Below, in pieces: positions 17,773 through 26,656 of a stretch of DNA of 64,000 nt. Each line of letters starts with the position of its first letter. Position 1 is the first letter of the stretch. This DNA is from Streptomyces genisteinicus (GTDB lineage: Bacteria; Actinomycetota; Actinomycetes; Streptomycetales; Streptomycetaceae), in NCBI RefSeq assembly GCF_014489615.1, contig NZ_CP060825.1:3858501-3922500 (forward strand), written 5' to 3'. The position numbers and the translations under genes are program-made. The notes beneath the pieces were generated by a model, which was not told the DNA's origin, did no database searches, and saw only the letters and a program-made list of their open reading frames with translations.

Positions 17773-17809
17773 CCGGTGCGGACGCCCTCCGACGAGGCGT
17801 CCGTACCGG
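17773..17809. terminator. bidirectional terminator between convergent genes
   Basis: CCGGTGCGGACGCC pairs with GGCGTCCGTACCGG (one weak position) around a 9-nt loop, 4 bp past the regulator stop and 26 bp before the terD stop. Confidence 0.65.
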
Positions 17810-17834
17810 CCGGACAGATCGTGCAGGGGCTGGG

Positions 17835-18410
17835 TCAGATGTTGACGCCGAAGTCCTGCGCGATGCCGCGCAGGCCGGAGGCGTAACCCTGGCCGACGGC
17901 GCGGAACTTCCACTCGGCGCCGTTGCGGTAGAGCTCGCCGAAGACCATCGCGGTCTCCGTGGAGGCGTCCTCGCTCAGGTCGTAGCGGGCCAGCTCGTTG
18001 TTGTCGGCCTGGTTGACGACGCGGATGAACGCGTTGCGCACCTGGCCGAAGGACTGGCCGCGGCTCTCGCCCTCGTGGATCGAGACCGGGAAGACGATCT
18101 TGTCGACCTCGGGGGCGACGCCCGCGAGGTTGACCTTGATCTGCTCGTCGTCGCCCTCGCCCTCACCGGTGAGGTTGTCACCGGTGTGCTCGACGGAGCC
18201 GTCGGGGCTCTTGAGGTTGTTGAAGAAGACGAAGTGCCCGTCGCTGAGGACCTTGCCGCTCGCGTCGACCAGCAGCGCGCTCGCGTCGAGGTCGAAGTCC
18301 GTGCCGGTCGTCGTCCGTACGTCCCAGCCGAGACCCACGACGACCGCGGTCAGGCCCGGGGCCTCCTTGGTGAGCGAGACATTGCCGCCCTTGGAAAGGC
18401 TGACACCCAT
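17835..18410 (-). CDS. terD: TerD family protein
   Basis: 191 residues, exactly the usual TerD length, beginning MGVSLSKGGNVSLTKEAPGL. The family's calcium-binding acidic clusters are present (FDLDASALLVDASGKV, TGEGEGDDEQIKVNL), as are the FGQVRNAFIRVVN and YDLSEDASTETAMVFGELYR segments. TerD proteins bind Ca2+ and are tied to tellurite resistance, chemical stress and differentiation in Streptomyces, where several copies are normal. An AGGGA site lies 7 bp before the start. No other ter genes are adjacent, so it is a solitary copy. Confidence 0.92.
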   Translation of the reverse strand: MGVSLSKGGNVSLTKEAPGLTAVVVGLGWDVRTTTGTDFDLDASALLVDASGKVLSDGHFVFFNNLKSPDGSVEHTGDNLTGEGEGDDEQIKVNLAGVAPEVDKIVFPVSIHEGESRGQSFGQVRNAFIRVVNQADNNELARYDLSEDASTETAMVFGELYRNGAEWKFRAVGQGYASGLRGIAQDFGVNI

Positions 18411-18603
18411 GGATATCCCTGCGCAATCCGGCGCGGGCCGCGCCTCTTGACGTTTTCTTTGCCCAACCGAGCCAACGAGCGGCCCGGCGGCCGGGTTCCC
18501 CTCCGGCGGAGAATTCCGCCCGATGGCCGGATACGCCCCGTGCGCGAGGTTCCCGTCCCCGGGCACACCCCGGAGGCCGCTGCACCCGACCGCCCCGCTC
18601 CGG

Positions 18604-20565
18604 TCAGAGCGTCACCGTCATCACCTCGGTCGCCTTGACGCCCGCCCACACCGGCACCCCGTCCGCCAGTCCCAGTTCCGCCGCGGCCTCGGGCGTGACC
18701 TCGGCGACCAGGTCCGGCACCTGCTCCGAGCCGACCAGGACCCGCAGCCGGCTGCCCGACGCGGTGACCTCGCGGACGACCCCCGGCCAGACGTTGCGCG
18801 GGCTGCCGCCCGGCCGTTCCCGGTGCAGTGACACCGCCTCCGGCGCGATGATCGCCAGCGCGGACGCGCCGACGGGCGGCGGCTCCGCAGCCACGAGCGC
18901 GCCTCCGCCCGCGAGATCGAGCCCGTGCGCCGTCGCGGTGCCCGCCCAGGCGTTGCGCCCCAGCATGCGCGCCACCCAGGGCGAGCGCGGATGGCGGGTG
19001 ACCTCGGCCGGCGGTGCGTCCTGAACGGCCCGGCCCTCGTCGAGCACCAGCACCCGGTCCGCGAGCGAGACGGCCTCCACGGGATCGTGGGTCACGATCA
19101 GGCAGACTCCGCCGAACGTGACGAGGTGGGTGCGGAGTTCATGGCGGACCCGCGCCCGGGTGGTCTGGTCGAGCGCGGCGAGCGGCTCGTCGAGCAGGAG
19201 CAGCCGCGGCCGGGTGGCGAGCGCCCGCGCGAGCGCGACCCGGCCTGCCTGCCCGCCGGAGAGCTGCGACGGCCTGCGGCCCGCGAGGTGCCCCACTCCG
19301 AGCCGGTCCAGCCACCGCTGCGCGCTGCGGCGTGCTTCGGCCCGTGCCACGCCCTGCGCCCGCAGCCCGTACGCGGTGTTGGAAAGCGCCGTCAGATGGG
19401 GGAACAGCGCACCGTCCTGCGGCACCCAGGCGACCCCTCGCCGGTGCGGCGGCAGGGCGGACACGTCCTCCTCGCCGAGACGGAGCCGTGCGCGGGAACG
19501 CGTGGTGAGACCGAGCAGAGCGCGCAACAAGGTCGTCTTCCCGGCCCCGTTGGGGCCGACGACGGCGATGGTGGTGCCCGGTCCGGCCTCCAGAGCCAGC
19601 TCGTTGAAGCCGGTGAAGGCGGCCTCCAGCCCCCACCCGCCGTCCCGCGCGGCGGCGCGCTCCTCCGGCGCCCCCGCGGCGGTGGCCTCCCGCTCCGGCC
19701 CCGGCTCCGTGTCCGCCGGGGGCGTGCGGCCGGACGTCCGCTCCCGGGGCGTCCCGGTCCAGCGCCCCCGCAGCGCGACCAGCACCGCCATGGCGATCAC
19801 GAGCAGCAGCAGCGACACCGACGTCGCCGCCTCCGGCCGCTCCTGGAGGAGCAGGAAGACCTGGAGGGGGAGCGTCTGCGTCGTCCCCGGCAGATTGCCG
19901 GCGAAGGTGATGGTCGCGCCGAACTCGCCGAGCGCCCGCGCCCACGTCAGGGCGGCCCCCGCGAGGAGGCCGGGCGCCACCATGGGCAGTGTCACGGTGA
20001 AGAAGACCCGCACCGGCGAGGCTCCCAGCGAGGCGGCCGTCTCCTCGTAGCGCGGCCGCAGTCCGCCCAGCGCGCCTTCCAGACTGATGACGAGGAACGG
20101 CATGGCGACGAACGTGGCCGCCAGCACCGCCCCCGAGGTGTGGAAGGGCAGCGTGACGCCGAACGTGTCCTCCAGCCAGGGCCCGAGCAGGCCCCGCCTG
20201 CCGAACGCGAGCAGCAGCGCCACCCCGCCGACCGTCGGCGGCAGCACCATCGGAAGAAGGACCAGCGACCGTACGACCGCCTTGCCGGGGAAGGGCACCC
20301 GGGCGAGCAGCCAGGCCAGCGGCACCCCGAGCACCAAGGACAGCCCGAGTGCCCAGAACGAGACCACCAGCGAGAGACGGAGCGCCTCGGTGGTCGCGGG
20401 ATCGGTGAGATGGGCGCCCAGTTCGTCCCACTCGGTCCGGACGAGGACGCCGGCCAGCGGCAGCACCAGCAGTGCGACGGCGAGCAGGGCGGGGACCGCG
20501 AGCAGGAGCGGCGTCCGCGTCCGCCCGCCGGCGACGGGCCTGACCGCGGCACGGCGGAGCTTCAT
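18604..20565 (-). CDS. ModB-ModC fusion: molybdate ABC transporter permease and ATPase in one chain
   Basis: 653 residues. Residues 1-270 are a ModB-type permease with about six membrane helices and the EAA loop (YEETAASLGASPVRVFFTVTLP). A 45-residue Pro/Glu-rich linker follows. Residues about 320-560 are an ABC ATPase: Walker A GPNGAGKTT near 337, signature LSGGQ near 434, Walker B LLLLDEP near 454 and the H-loop VTHDP. A C-terminal TOBE-like domain (about 585-653) is expected to sense oxyanion. It should import molybdate or tungstate for molybdopterin enzymes. No substrate-binding ModA gene is adjacent; the neighbour 84 bp upstream is the HTH-TOBE protein. Confidence 0.88.
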   Translation of the reverse strand: MKLRRAAVRPVAGGRTRTPLLLAVPALLAVALLVLPLAGVLVRTEWDELGAHLTDPATTEALRLSLVVSFWALGLSLVLGVPLAWLLARVPFPGKAVVRSLVLLPMVLPPTVGGVALLLAFGRRGLLGPWLEDTFGVTLPFHTSGAVLAATFVAMPFLVISLEGALGGLRPRYEETAASLGASPVRVFFTVTLPMVAPGLLAGAALTWARALGEFGATITFAGNLPGTTQTLPLQVFLLLQERPEAATSVSLLLLVIAMAVLVALRGRWTGTPRERTSGRTPPADTEPGPEREATAAGAPEERAAARDGGWGLEAAFTGFNELALEAGPGTTIAVVGPNGAGKTTLLRALLGLTTRSRARLRLGEEDVSALPPHRRGVAWVPQDGALFPHLTALSNTAYGLRAQGVARAEARRSAQRWLDRLGVGHLAGRRPSQLSGGQAGRVALARALATRPRLLLLDEPLAALDQTTRARVRHELRTHLVTFGGVCLIVTHDPVEAVSLADRVLVLDEGRAVQDAPPAEVTRHPRSPWVARMLGRNAWAGTATAHGLDLAGGGALVAAEPPPVGASALAIIAPEAVSLHRERPGGSPRNVWPGVVREVTASGSRLRVLVGSEQVPDLVAEVTPEAAAELGLADGVPVWAGVKATEVMTVTL

Positions 20566-20649
20566 CGGACATCCCGTTCTCGCAGAGGTGCGGCCGCTGT
20601 CCGTCCCCCGGTCCGGTGCGGTGCCCGCCCGGGCTCCGCCGGGATGCCG

Positions 20650-21045
20650 TCAGGTCCGGTCGATGTGCACATTGGTCGACTTCACGCGCGCGGTCGCCTG
20701 CATCCCGACCTCCAGCCCGAGTTCCTCCACGGCCTCACGGGTCAGCAGGGAGACCAGGCGGTGCGGGCCCGCCTGGATCTCGACCTGGGCCGCCACGTCG
20801 CCGAGCTTCACGGCCGTGACGATGCCGGGGAACGCGTTCCGGGCGGTGGTGTAGGGCGCCTCGTCCTCGACGGCGCCGGACTGGCCGACCTCGATCGAGA
20901 AGGCCGCCAGGTCGCGGCCGTCGATCAGCCGTCGGCCGCCCTCGTCGCGATGGGTGGCGACCCGGCCGGCATCCGCCCAGCGGCGGGCCGTGTCGGGGCT
21001 GACGCCGAGCAGACGGGCCGCCTGCCCGATGGTGTAGGACTGCAT
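20650..21045 (-). CDS. HTH-TOBE molybdate-responsive DNA-binding protein
   Basis: 131 residues. The N-terminal MerR/excisionase-type helix-turn-helix (SYTIGQAARLLGVSPDTARR, WADAGRVATHRDEGGRRLIDG) is fused to a single TOBE/Mop domain (about 65-130, with NAFPGIVTAVKLGDVAAQVEI and VKSTNVHID). Mop domains bind molybdate or tungstate, so this is probably a molybdate-sensing regulator or store for the transporter gene that follows on the same strand. The start is ATG 21045 or 21057; neither has a clear ribosome binding site. Confidence 0.85.
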   Translation of the reverse strand: MQSYTIGQAARLLGVSPDTARRWADAGRVATHRDEGGRRLIDGRDLAAFSIEVGQSGAVEDEAPYTTARNAFPGIVTAVKLGDVAAQVEIQAGPHRLVSLLTREAVEELGLEVGMQATARVKSTNVHIDRT

Positions 21046-21179
21046 ATGCGTCAACATAGGCCGGTTCGGCTCTCACCTGCAAGGTTCCAGCCTGTGCCCC
21101 TGCCCTGTAGCCCAGGGCTCGGGGGCGCAGCCCACGCGCACCTGTCGCGCCGGCGCGCGCGTCCGGCTCCCGTGTGCCC

Positions 21180-22487
21180 TCAGCTCTCCTTCGTCGCCGC
21201 GTCGCGCCGTGCCAGCAGCTGTCCCGTCAGGAACGCCGTCACCGAGGCGATCACGATCAGGGGCGTCTGGCTGTGTGCGCCGGGGCCGAGCAGCAGGAGC
21301 GCCAGCACCGCCGCCGTCAGCGGCAGCCCGGTCACCACCGCCGCGGCGGCCGCGACACCGAGCGCCAGGCCCGCCGTGACGCCGAGCCCGGGCAGCCCCG
21401 CGCACGCGATGCCGACGGCGGCTCCCAGCAGCACGGAGGGGAAGATCGGACCGCCCCGCAGGCTGCCGAGACAGATGCCCCACGCCACGCCCTTGAATAC
21501 GACCAGGGCGATCAGGGCGGACACCGGCCAGGCGTGCGGGTCCTCGGCGAGCACGGCGAGTGTGGCCTGCCCGGACAGTGCCGCCTCTTCGGGGGAGCGT
21601 CCGGTGACCAGCGCGTACACGGCGATGCATCCACCGGCCGCCACGGCACAGGCCACCGTGCGCACCGCCGTCTGCCGGCCGGTCCACGTCAGCACCCGTC
21701 GTCCCAGGCCGCGCCCGGCGGTCAGCAGGACGCCGATCAGGACCGCGGCGGGGACGCCCCACAGGAAGTCACCGGCGTCGGGGTCGACGTCCGGGGGCAC
21801 GGTCGGAAGGCTGAGCGCCCCGATCGTCAGCCCGGTCCAGTTGCCGAAGCCGGTGAACACCAGGGCCCCGGCGGCGCTGGCGAGCAGGCAGGGCAGCAGC
21901 AGCGCCACCATCTGGGCCCCCGCGAGGCCCGCGGCCTCGATCACCATGATCGCGGCGACGAGCGGGTTGCCGAGGATCGTCGCGATCGCCGCCGTCGACC
22001 CGGTGGTGGCGATCACCAGCGACGCCTTCGGATCGGGTGTCGCCCGCAGGGCCCGCACCGCGAGCAGCGCCAGCGCGCTGCCCACGGCCATCAGCGGCGC
22101 CTCCGGGCCGAGCACCACGCCCAGCGGCAGGGTGGTGAGGGCGACCAGTGCCGTACCCGGCAGCTGTTTCGGCCCGATCGGATCGCCGCCAAGGCCGTGC
22201 ACCGGGACGTGGCCGCCCGCCCCCGGCGTCCGTGTGATGATCGGCGCCGCGATGAGACCGGCGAGGGTCAGGGCGGGCAGCGGCCACCACCACGGCGCCC
22301 GGTCGTGGCCGAGCGCCTCGGGCAGCGACTCCCACACCCAGTGCTGCAGTTCGTGCTGGAAGCCGACGAAGAAGAAGCAGGCGAGGGAGATCGGTGCGCC
22401 GAGCAGGACCGACAGCAGCAGCAGCCGCAGATAGCCGCGGCTGATCACGGTCCGGCGCAGTGTGGACGCCTCGGCCGGCGGGGTCAC
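21180..22487 (-). CDS. ClC-type chloride channel/antiporter
   Basis: 435 residues, almost entirely hydrophobic helices. ClC selectivity segments are recognisable: GLGGDPIGPKQLPG, the helix-N-terminus motif GVVLGPEAPLMAVG (GxExP type), and the later GSLRGGPIFPSVLLGAAVG (the GxFxP-type motif). Members move Cl- as channels or exchange it for protons. The 'gating' glutamate is in the GPEAP segment. The GTG start is weakly supported. Not obviously co-transcribed with the mod genes (134-bp gap). Confidence 0.85.
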   Translation of the reverse strand: MTPPAEASTLRRTVISRGYLRLLLLSVLLGAPISLACFFFVGFQHELQHWVWESLPEALGHDRAPWWWPLPALTLAGLIAAPIITRTPGAGGHVPVHGLGGDPIGPKQLPGTALVALTTLPLGVVLGPEAPLMAVGSALALLAVRALRATPDPKASLVIATTGSTAAIATILGNPLVAAIMVIEAAGLAGAQMVALLLPCLLASAAGALVFTGFGNWTGLTIGALSLPTVPPDVDPDAGDFLWGVPAAVLIGVLLTAGRGLGRRVLTWTGRQTAVRTVACAVAAGGCIAVYALVTGRSPEEAALSGQATLAVLAEDPHAWPVSALIALVVFKGVAWGICLGSLRGGPIFPSVLLGAAVGIACAGLPGLGVTAGLALGVAAAAAVVTGLPLTAAVLALLLLGPGAHSQTPLIVIASVTAFLTGQLLARRDAATKES

Positions 22488-23342
22488 GCCCGGACCGCCC
22501 CGTCGAGCAGGCGCCGCGGCGCGCGGCCGGGCGATGTCCGAGCGCTCATCAGGGCCACGCTCACCCTCCAGTGGTTCGCCGTCCGTCGGGCGCCGGTCGA
22601 CCGCCCTCGTACACGATGCACTCGCCGACCCGGCAAATCGGGCGTACGCGGCGTCGTGTCGTCCTGCGGTCCGGCCCCGGGCGGGCCGAGACGCGGCGGC
22701 GGTTCGCGAAGCGCGGCTCGGTGCCGGAGCGGACGCCGGGGGAGTCGCGGCGCAGCCCTTTTCCGTCCTGGAGTGATTCGATCGCTGCTCCGCCCGTCGG
22801 ACTGAGCAGTGCTACGAACCGATGGTTCAGCCCAGGGGAGTCGGTGGTTGCACGGCTCCCCAATGCCTCCCCCATGCCAACCCCGGACATCGGACGGCCG
22901 AATCCGTCCGCGGTGCGGCAAGGCGTCGGTTTTGAGGGCGCATGCGGGTGGGGGACATCAGACTGCGGGCTCAGGGGTGTGCGTGACTCCTGGCCGGGAC
23001 GGTTCACGCCCTGCGGGCTCCGGGCGTTCGACGGTCTCGGAGGCGACAGGCACTCGGCGCGACACGCAACGCAGGTCAGGCCCGGTAGATTTCTCCCAGC
23101 GAGGGCCGACTGCCTGCACACTGGGCGCGGAGTGGCGCGGTTGCCGCAGCAAGTTTGCCTATCAGGTGAGACTCTTGCGGCGTGCGCGCAGGGAGTAGGC
23201 CGACCGGCCCGCCCGGCCTGCCACTCTTCGACCAGCCGCCGCTCGTCGCGATGACCCAGCCCTTCTGCTCCTTCATCTGCGCGGCGAAGGTATGTCGGTC
23301 GTTGATGGAGCAGCCGCAACTGAGGATTACGTCGATGTCGAG
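22488..23342. other. left flank of the accessory zone; no intact gene
   Basis: Overlapping open frames on both strands are Arg/Pro/Ser-rich and look non-coding. The only protein-like piece is on the minus strand at 23076-23342. It begins directly after the TAG that ends the next gene and stays in the same frame (ILSCGCSINDRHTFAAQ, QKGWVIATSGGWSKSG), resembling the tail of a longer protein. It has no start codon of its own before the Met at 23276. This is where synteny with the core chromosome appears to break. Confidence 0.4.
23076..23342 (-). pseudogene. coding remnant in frame after a TAG stop
   Basis: Starting immediately after the TAG at 23343-23345, the same frame runs for 88 codons (LDIDVILSCGCSINDRHTF, then MKEQKGWVIATSGGWSKSG). 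The first 45 residues look like a globular protein, the rest is less convincing. Either it is the second half of a gene split from the upstream frame by a stop mutation, or an unrelated fragment. Family not identified. Confidence 0.3.
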
Positions 23343-23747
23343 CTACTGGTTGCGAGGGTTGTCGTCGCCGTATGAATCCTTGATCCATTCGGCCTTGTGG
23401 ATATGGTCCTTCAGGCCCGTTCGCTCTTCGTCATGCTTGATCCCGAGTGCCTTGGCGAACGCGTCCAGGTCGTCGATCTCGAAGAGGTCGCTCGACCACT
23501 GGCCAGGCCAGACGGCGAACAGCCGGGACTCTCCAGCGACCGCCCGCTCGTAGGCAGCACGCTGGTCCCCGTGCGTCACGGTGCCATCCCGTGGACCTCG
23601 ACGTAGCAAGTCGTACTTGAGGTGTACGGGAAGGCTGTGCCGGATGCGGCTGCGCTTCGTGGTTCCATTGGCCCCCCAATATTGTTCTACGGCAATGCAC
23701 TCTGTTCGATGCCAGTGAACAACAGGTCGGCATTGCGGGGGTGCCAT
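23343..23747 (-). CDS. hypothetical protein
   Basis: 134 residues, soluble, charged, with a natural composition (LPVHLKYDLLRRGPRDG, FAVWPGQWSSDLFEIDDLDA, KDHIHKAEWIKDSYGDD). No domain recognised. GC and third-position GC are lower than in the core genes on either side, consistent with acquired DNA. The ATG start has no obvious ribosome binding site, and a shorter form is possible. Same strand and frame as the remnant that follows it. Confidence 0.5.
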   Translation of the reverse strand: MAPPQCRPVVHWHRTECIAVEQYWGANGTTKRSRIRHSLPVHLKYDLLRRGPRDGTVTHGDQRAAYERAVAGESRLFAVWPGQWSSDLFEIDDLDAFAKALGIKHDEERTGLKDHIHKAEWIKDSYGDDNPRNQ

Positions 23748-23778
23748 TTCTTGAAAGGGCGAGTTCGGAGACGCACAA

Positions 23779-24183
23779 GTGTATGTCCTCGGTGCGGCTC
23801 GTCAGGCCCCAGTCGTCCAGCGCCCGGGTGGCGAACTCCCTCGCCTTGCGTACGGACTGGTGTCGAGCGTCGAAGAACTGCGAAGCGACTCGGGCATGGG
23901 GCGCCTCATGACTTTGTGCTCAGGAGGCGAAGTGGTTCGGGGGAGCGGCATTGTGCGATCTGGTGACGAGGTACGTGGACGGGTCACAGGCTCGCGACGA
24001 CCGAGCCGACCTCCACCGGGCGTCACCGGTCTGCTGGACGCGCTGGCCCGTCCCGACGTCTACGGCGTCATCGCCCCCGCCCTGTCCCACCTGGGGCCGA
24101 AGCACCTCGCCGCCGAACGCACCCGCCTTATCGAGGCCACCGGCGCCCGCCTGCTGCTGGCCCGCCATCCCTGCATCGCTTGA
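23779..24183 (+). pseudogene. fragment of a hypothetical gene
   Basis: The last ~50 residues (GVTGLLDALARPDVYGVIA, LGPKHLAAERTRLIEATGAR) look like the C-terminal part of a real protein. The first ~80 are low-complexity and probably out of the original frame. A different frame carries plausible sequence between 23951 and about 24020 (VTRYVDGSQARDDRADLHRA), so a frameshift is likely. Function unknown. Confidence 0.3.
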
Positions 24184-24313
24184 AGACGCCGGCGAGCTGC
24201 AGTTCATGGATCCGACAGTACTCCGTCCCGGACCACGTTCGGCGCTGTTGCAGTGGCCCGAACAGGGTGTGCACCGCTTCGTCCCCTTCGAGGCGGTGCA
24301 CACCCCACCGGCC

Positions 24314-25246
24314 TCAATACACCTCAGGAATCTTTTCGCGCATACCTGTTGATCCTTTTCCGGCGCTTACCGGGAGCATGCCTTCTTCTGACTTTTCATC
24401 GTAGATGAAGCGGAGGAACTTCAGCTTTTCGCCCCTAGCGTGAGCGTTCCATGCCTTCACTGTAGTGCCGTAAAGCACGGTCTTGTCCCTGTAGGACAAG
24501 GAGCGATCCATTCGGGCAATTGCCCGGTTGCGCAGAAGGAGGACAGGGTCTCCCTTAGACATGTCCTCGCCGAGAATCATTTTCTCGGAAAATGATTCGA
24601 TGGCCTTCGGGTTGCTCCCGCGAGACGCTTGTGCTAGAACGGCCAACATGTTTGTCGAGGACGATCCGCATGCCCGATAGATGCGCGAAGCGGCGGCGGC
24701 GTATTCTTGAAGCTCTGGCCACTGGTCTACGGTTTCGAAGATTACGTCGTTGTCGAAAGTGCCGCGATGCATGTGCGCCACCTCCCCGCCGTTCTCCTTG
24801 CACTGCTCGGCGAAGAGGATGATCCGGGCCGCACCTTTGATGATGTTCGCGTTGGTTACGCGCATGAATTGCGAGGCGACTCGACCGTATCCGGTATCAA
24901 TTACCGAGAATGTGGATGGATCGGCGCCGACGTGAACTCTCATGGGGACCACGGTCTTGGAATGAATCACAGCCAAAAGGCGATGCTGTCCATCAATCAA
25001 ACTCCCCTTCTCGTCGAAGGCGATCGACTGGTGTGTCAGCTTCCATCGACCTTCCGTCATGGCATTCGCGTAACGCCTGACGCGCACTGCGGAGGTTCTC
25101 CTGTTTCCCTCCAGGTTTCTTTCAAGCCACTTCGCAGCCAGATCTACTCCAACCCAGTAATCCCCCGACCGTACCGGGATCCCGTATTCGTTCAGGGTCG
25201 GAACGCGGAACGCGTAGCCATCACTTGGCGCGTCGATGTCAGTCAC
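24314..25246 (-). CDS. ParB/Srx-fold nuclease-like protein (phage or mobile-element type)
   Basis: 310 residues. The N-terminal part has the ParB-like nuclease fold hallmarks: GRWKLTHQSIAFDEKG followed by LIDGQHRLLAVIHS, where the DGQHRL motif corresponds to the ParB box II GERR/GQRR position. The C-terminal half is helical. Similar proteins are frequent in actinobacterial phages and integrative elements, where they act in partitioning-like or nucleotide-dependent DNA processes. No HTH is obvious. GC is distinctly below the window average. The start is taken as GTG 25246; TTG 25285 is an alternative. Upstream lies an AT-rich region with overlapping palindromes. Confidence 0.7.
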   Translation of the reverse strand: MTDIDAPSDGYAFRVPTLNEYGIPVRSGDYWVGVDLAAKWLERNLEGNRRTSAVRVRRYANAMTEGRWKLTHQSIAFDEKGSLIDGQHRLLAVIHSKTVVPMRVHVGADPSTFSVIDTGYGRVASQFMRVTNANIIKGAARIILFAEQCKENGGEVAHMHRGTFDNDVIFETVDQWPELQEYAAAASRIYRACGSSSTNMLAVLAQASRGSNPKAIESFSEKMILGEDMSKGDPVLLLRNRAIARMDRSLSYRDKTVLYGTTVKAWNAHARGEKLKFLRFIYDEKSEEGMLPVSAGKGSTGMREKIPEVY

Positions 25247-25315
25247 GTGCGGAAGTGCACCACGTAGACCTCTTGAATGAACCAACTTTGTTATGATTTG
25301 TCTGTATTTTTTAGC

Positions 25316-25341
25316 TCACTCGAGTGAATTAGATTCGCTCG
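25316..25341. promoter_or_regulatory. overlapping palindromes upstream of the ParB-like gene
   Basis: TCACTCGAGTGA (25316-25327) is a perfect 12-bp palindrome. Its right half is reused in CGAGTGAAT-tag-ATTCGCTCG (25321-25341), an inverted repeat with one mismatch. The sites lie in an unusually AT-rich block (about 25283-25350), 70 bp from the ParB-like start, as expected of an autoregulatory operator. The function is inferred. Confidence 0.45.
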
Positions 25342-25698
25342 TTAAGGTGATGGGAGCTGTGCGTACCTCCAGCGATGGAGGCGGCCTCTCAGTTGCAGAA
25401 TCAACGGGCGTCTGCAAGTTTGTTGTTGTGTTGGCACCCTTTGCAGGGTCGCGTCACGGTCGGTGAGCGGACAGAGTCCGGTGACCAGTTTTCTAGGTGT
25501 CCGATAGCTGAGCGCTCAATCGGCCCCCGCCGAGCTGCTGACGTGCAGAGCTCGAGCCAAAGTCGATCGTGATGTGGCCAGTGAGAGTCCTGCCGGGGAT
25601 CAAGGCTTCCCTTCGGTTTCGCTCGCCCGGCTCCGGAAAGCACTCAGGGTCCCGACCCGCTCTCTCGGATCAGCCCCCTGATTCGATATTGCAGTTGA

Positions 25699-25744
25699 CG
25701 GGGTGGCGGGATTCGAGCTCGCTACCTCTTCGTCCCGGACGAGG
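25699..25744 (-). repeat. imperfect copy of the tRNA-Pro 3' half (attachment-site scar)
   Basis: Aligned without gaps to 29021-29066, 39 of 46 bases agree, including an unbroken 15-base block (CGGGGTGGCGGGATT) and a 14-base block around CCTCTTCGTCCCG. The covered part runs from the anticodon arm to the tRNA 3' end, in the same orientation as the intact gene 3.3 kb away. That is the typical geometry of attL/attR for tRNA-targeting integrases. The mismatches disrupt tRNA stems, so it is not a functional tRNA. Confidence 0.65.
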
Positions 25745-26275
25745 TTCGACTGGCGATCCCGCCTGCGCGGATGACAGCTCCCCTGTTCAGAGGCGTGGTG
25801 CCGATGAGGCTCGCAGGGTGTGGCGAGGGTGTAAGGGGCAGGCCGGCTCGCAATTGGCTCCCACGCGGCCAGGTGTCGATGCGTTTGCTGCCTGGTGGGC
25901 ACGACGGGAGCGGGAGCGACCCACGGGCTACGCATAGCGAGGGCTTGTAGGATCATCCCGGATGGTGCCGGAAGCTGCCACAGGGCTCTGTTTCCACATC
26001 TCAGAGATGTTTGACCATGATCACCATGGCGCTGCGTCCACTCTGGTGCCACCCGGTCCGCGCACGCACGCTGGACGTTCATCGCTTCATCGCGGAGGAC
26101 CTGAGGCGGATGGTCCCGGGCAAGGACTACGCGACACCCTTGGCACACTTCGAGCAAGGGCAACCGCGAGCGGGTTGTTGACCCAGTGACGACCTTGGGA
26201 TCGCCCACTCGGTGATTCGTGGGAGTTCCGCTGGACCGGCTACCCCGAACCTCACGACTTGGTCCGTGCCTTGAC

Positions 26276-26656
26276 TCACCGGGAGGCCGGAATCAAGGGC
26301 GCGAGATTCACCCACCACGGCGATGCAGCGCCCCACAGTCGGGACACGACACCGTCCCGGAGCACAGCTGGCTCTCTCCTGTGTTCCACTTCGGGGCGCT
26401 CCAGAGGATCCCAGGACAAGCTGGTCGCCCAGCCCCTCCGTTGGTCCACCAGGTTGTAGCGGGACACCAGGCCGGCCAGCAGGGTGGCGGCATCGTCCGA
26501 AATCGGGGGATCTTCTGCCAGTGCGCGACGCTCGTGCGCCTTGAGGTCTTGGTCGACGGTGGGATAGCGATTTCTGGGCACGAGGCTGCGTTTGCCACCA
26601 TGCTGGCATCCAGCCGGGTCCCCGGTGATGGGGTCTGCCGCACGATTGGGTGACAT
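26276..26656 (-). CDS. possible hypothetical protein
   Basis: 126 residues with mostly G/C in third positions and a protein-like central part (YPTVDQDLKAHERRALAEDP, LLAGLVSRYNLVDQRRGWAT). No family recognised. It begins right at the left edge of the IS3 remnant, so the N-terminus may have been altered by the insertion. Confidence 0.3.
   Translation of the reverse strand: MSPNRAADPITGDPAGCQHGGKRSLVPRNRYPTVDQDLKAHERRALAEDPPISDDAATLLAGLVSRYNLVDQRRGWATSLSWDPLERPEVEHRREPAVLRDGVVSRLWGAASPWWVNLAPLIPASR

Larger units (their letters stand above)
25247..26275. other. about 1 kb without an intact gene in the accessory zone
   Basis: It contains the ParB-like gene promoter region at its left end and the imperfect tRNA-Pro copy at 25699-25744. 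Elsewhere there are only short frames. A few stretches look like decayed coding sequence (plus strand about 26060-26170, reading VHRFIAEDLRRMVPGKDYAT in one frame), but nothing continuous enough to call. Confidence 0.4.

Noticed and set aside
25699..25772. Second functional tRNA-Pro gene
   Set aside because: Only the 3' half resembles a tRNA. The anticodon and T stems have mismatches, loop position 33 is C rather than T, and no matching 5' half exists.
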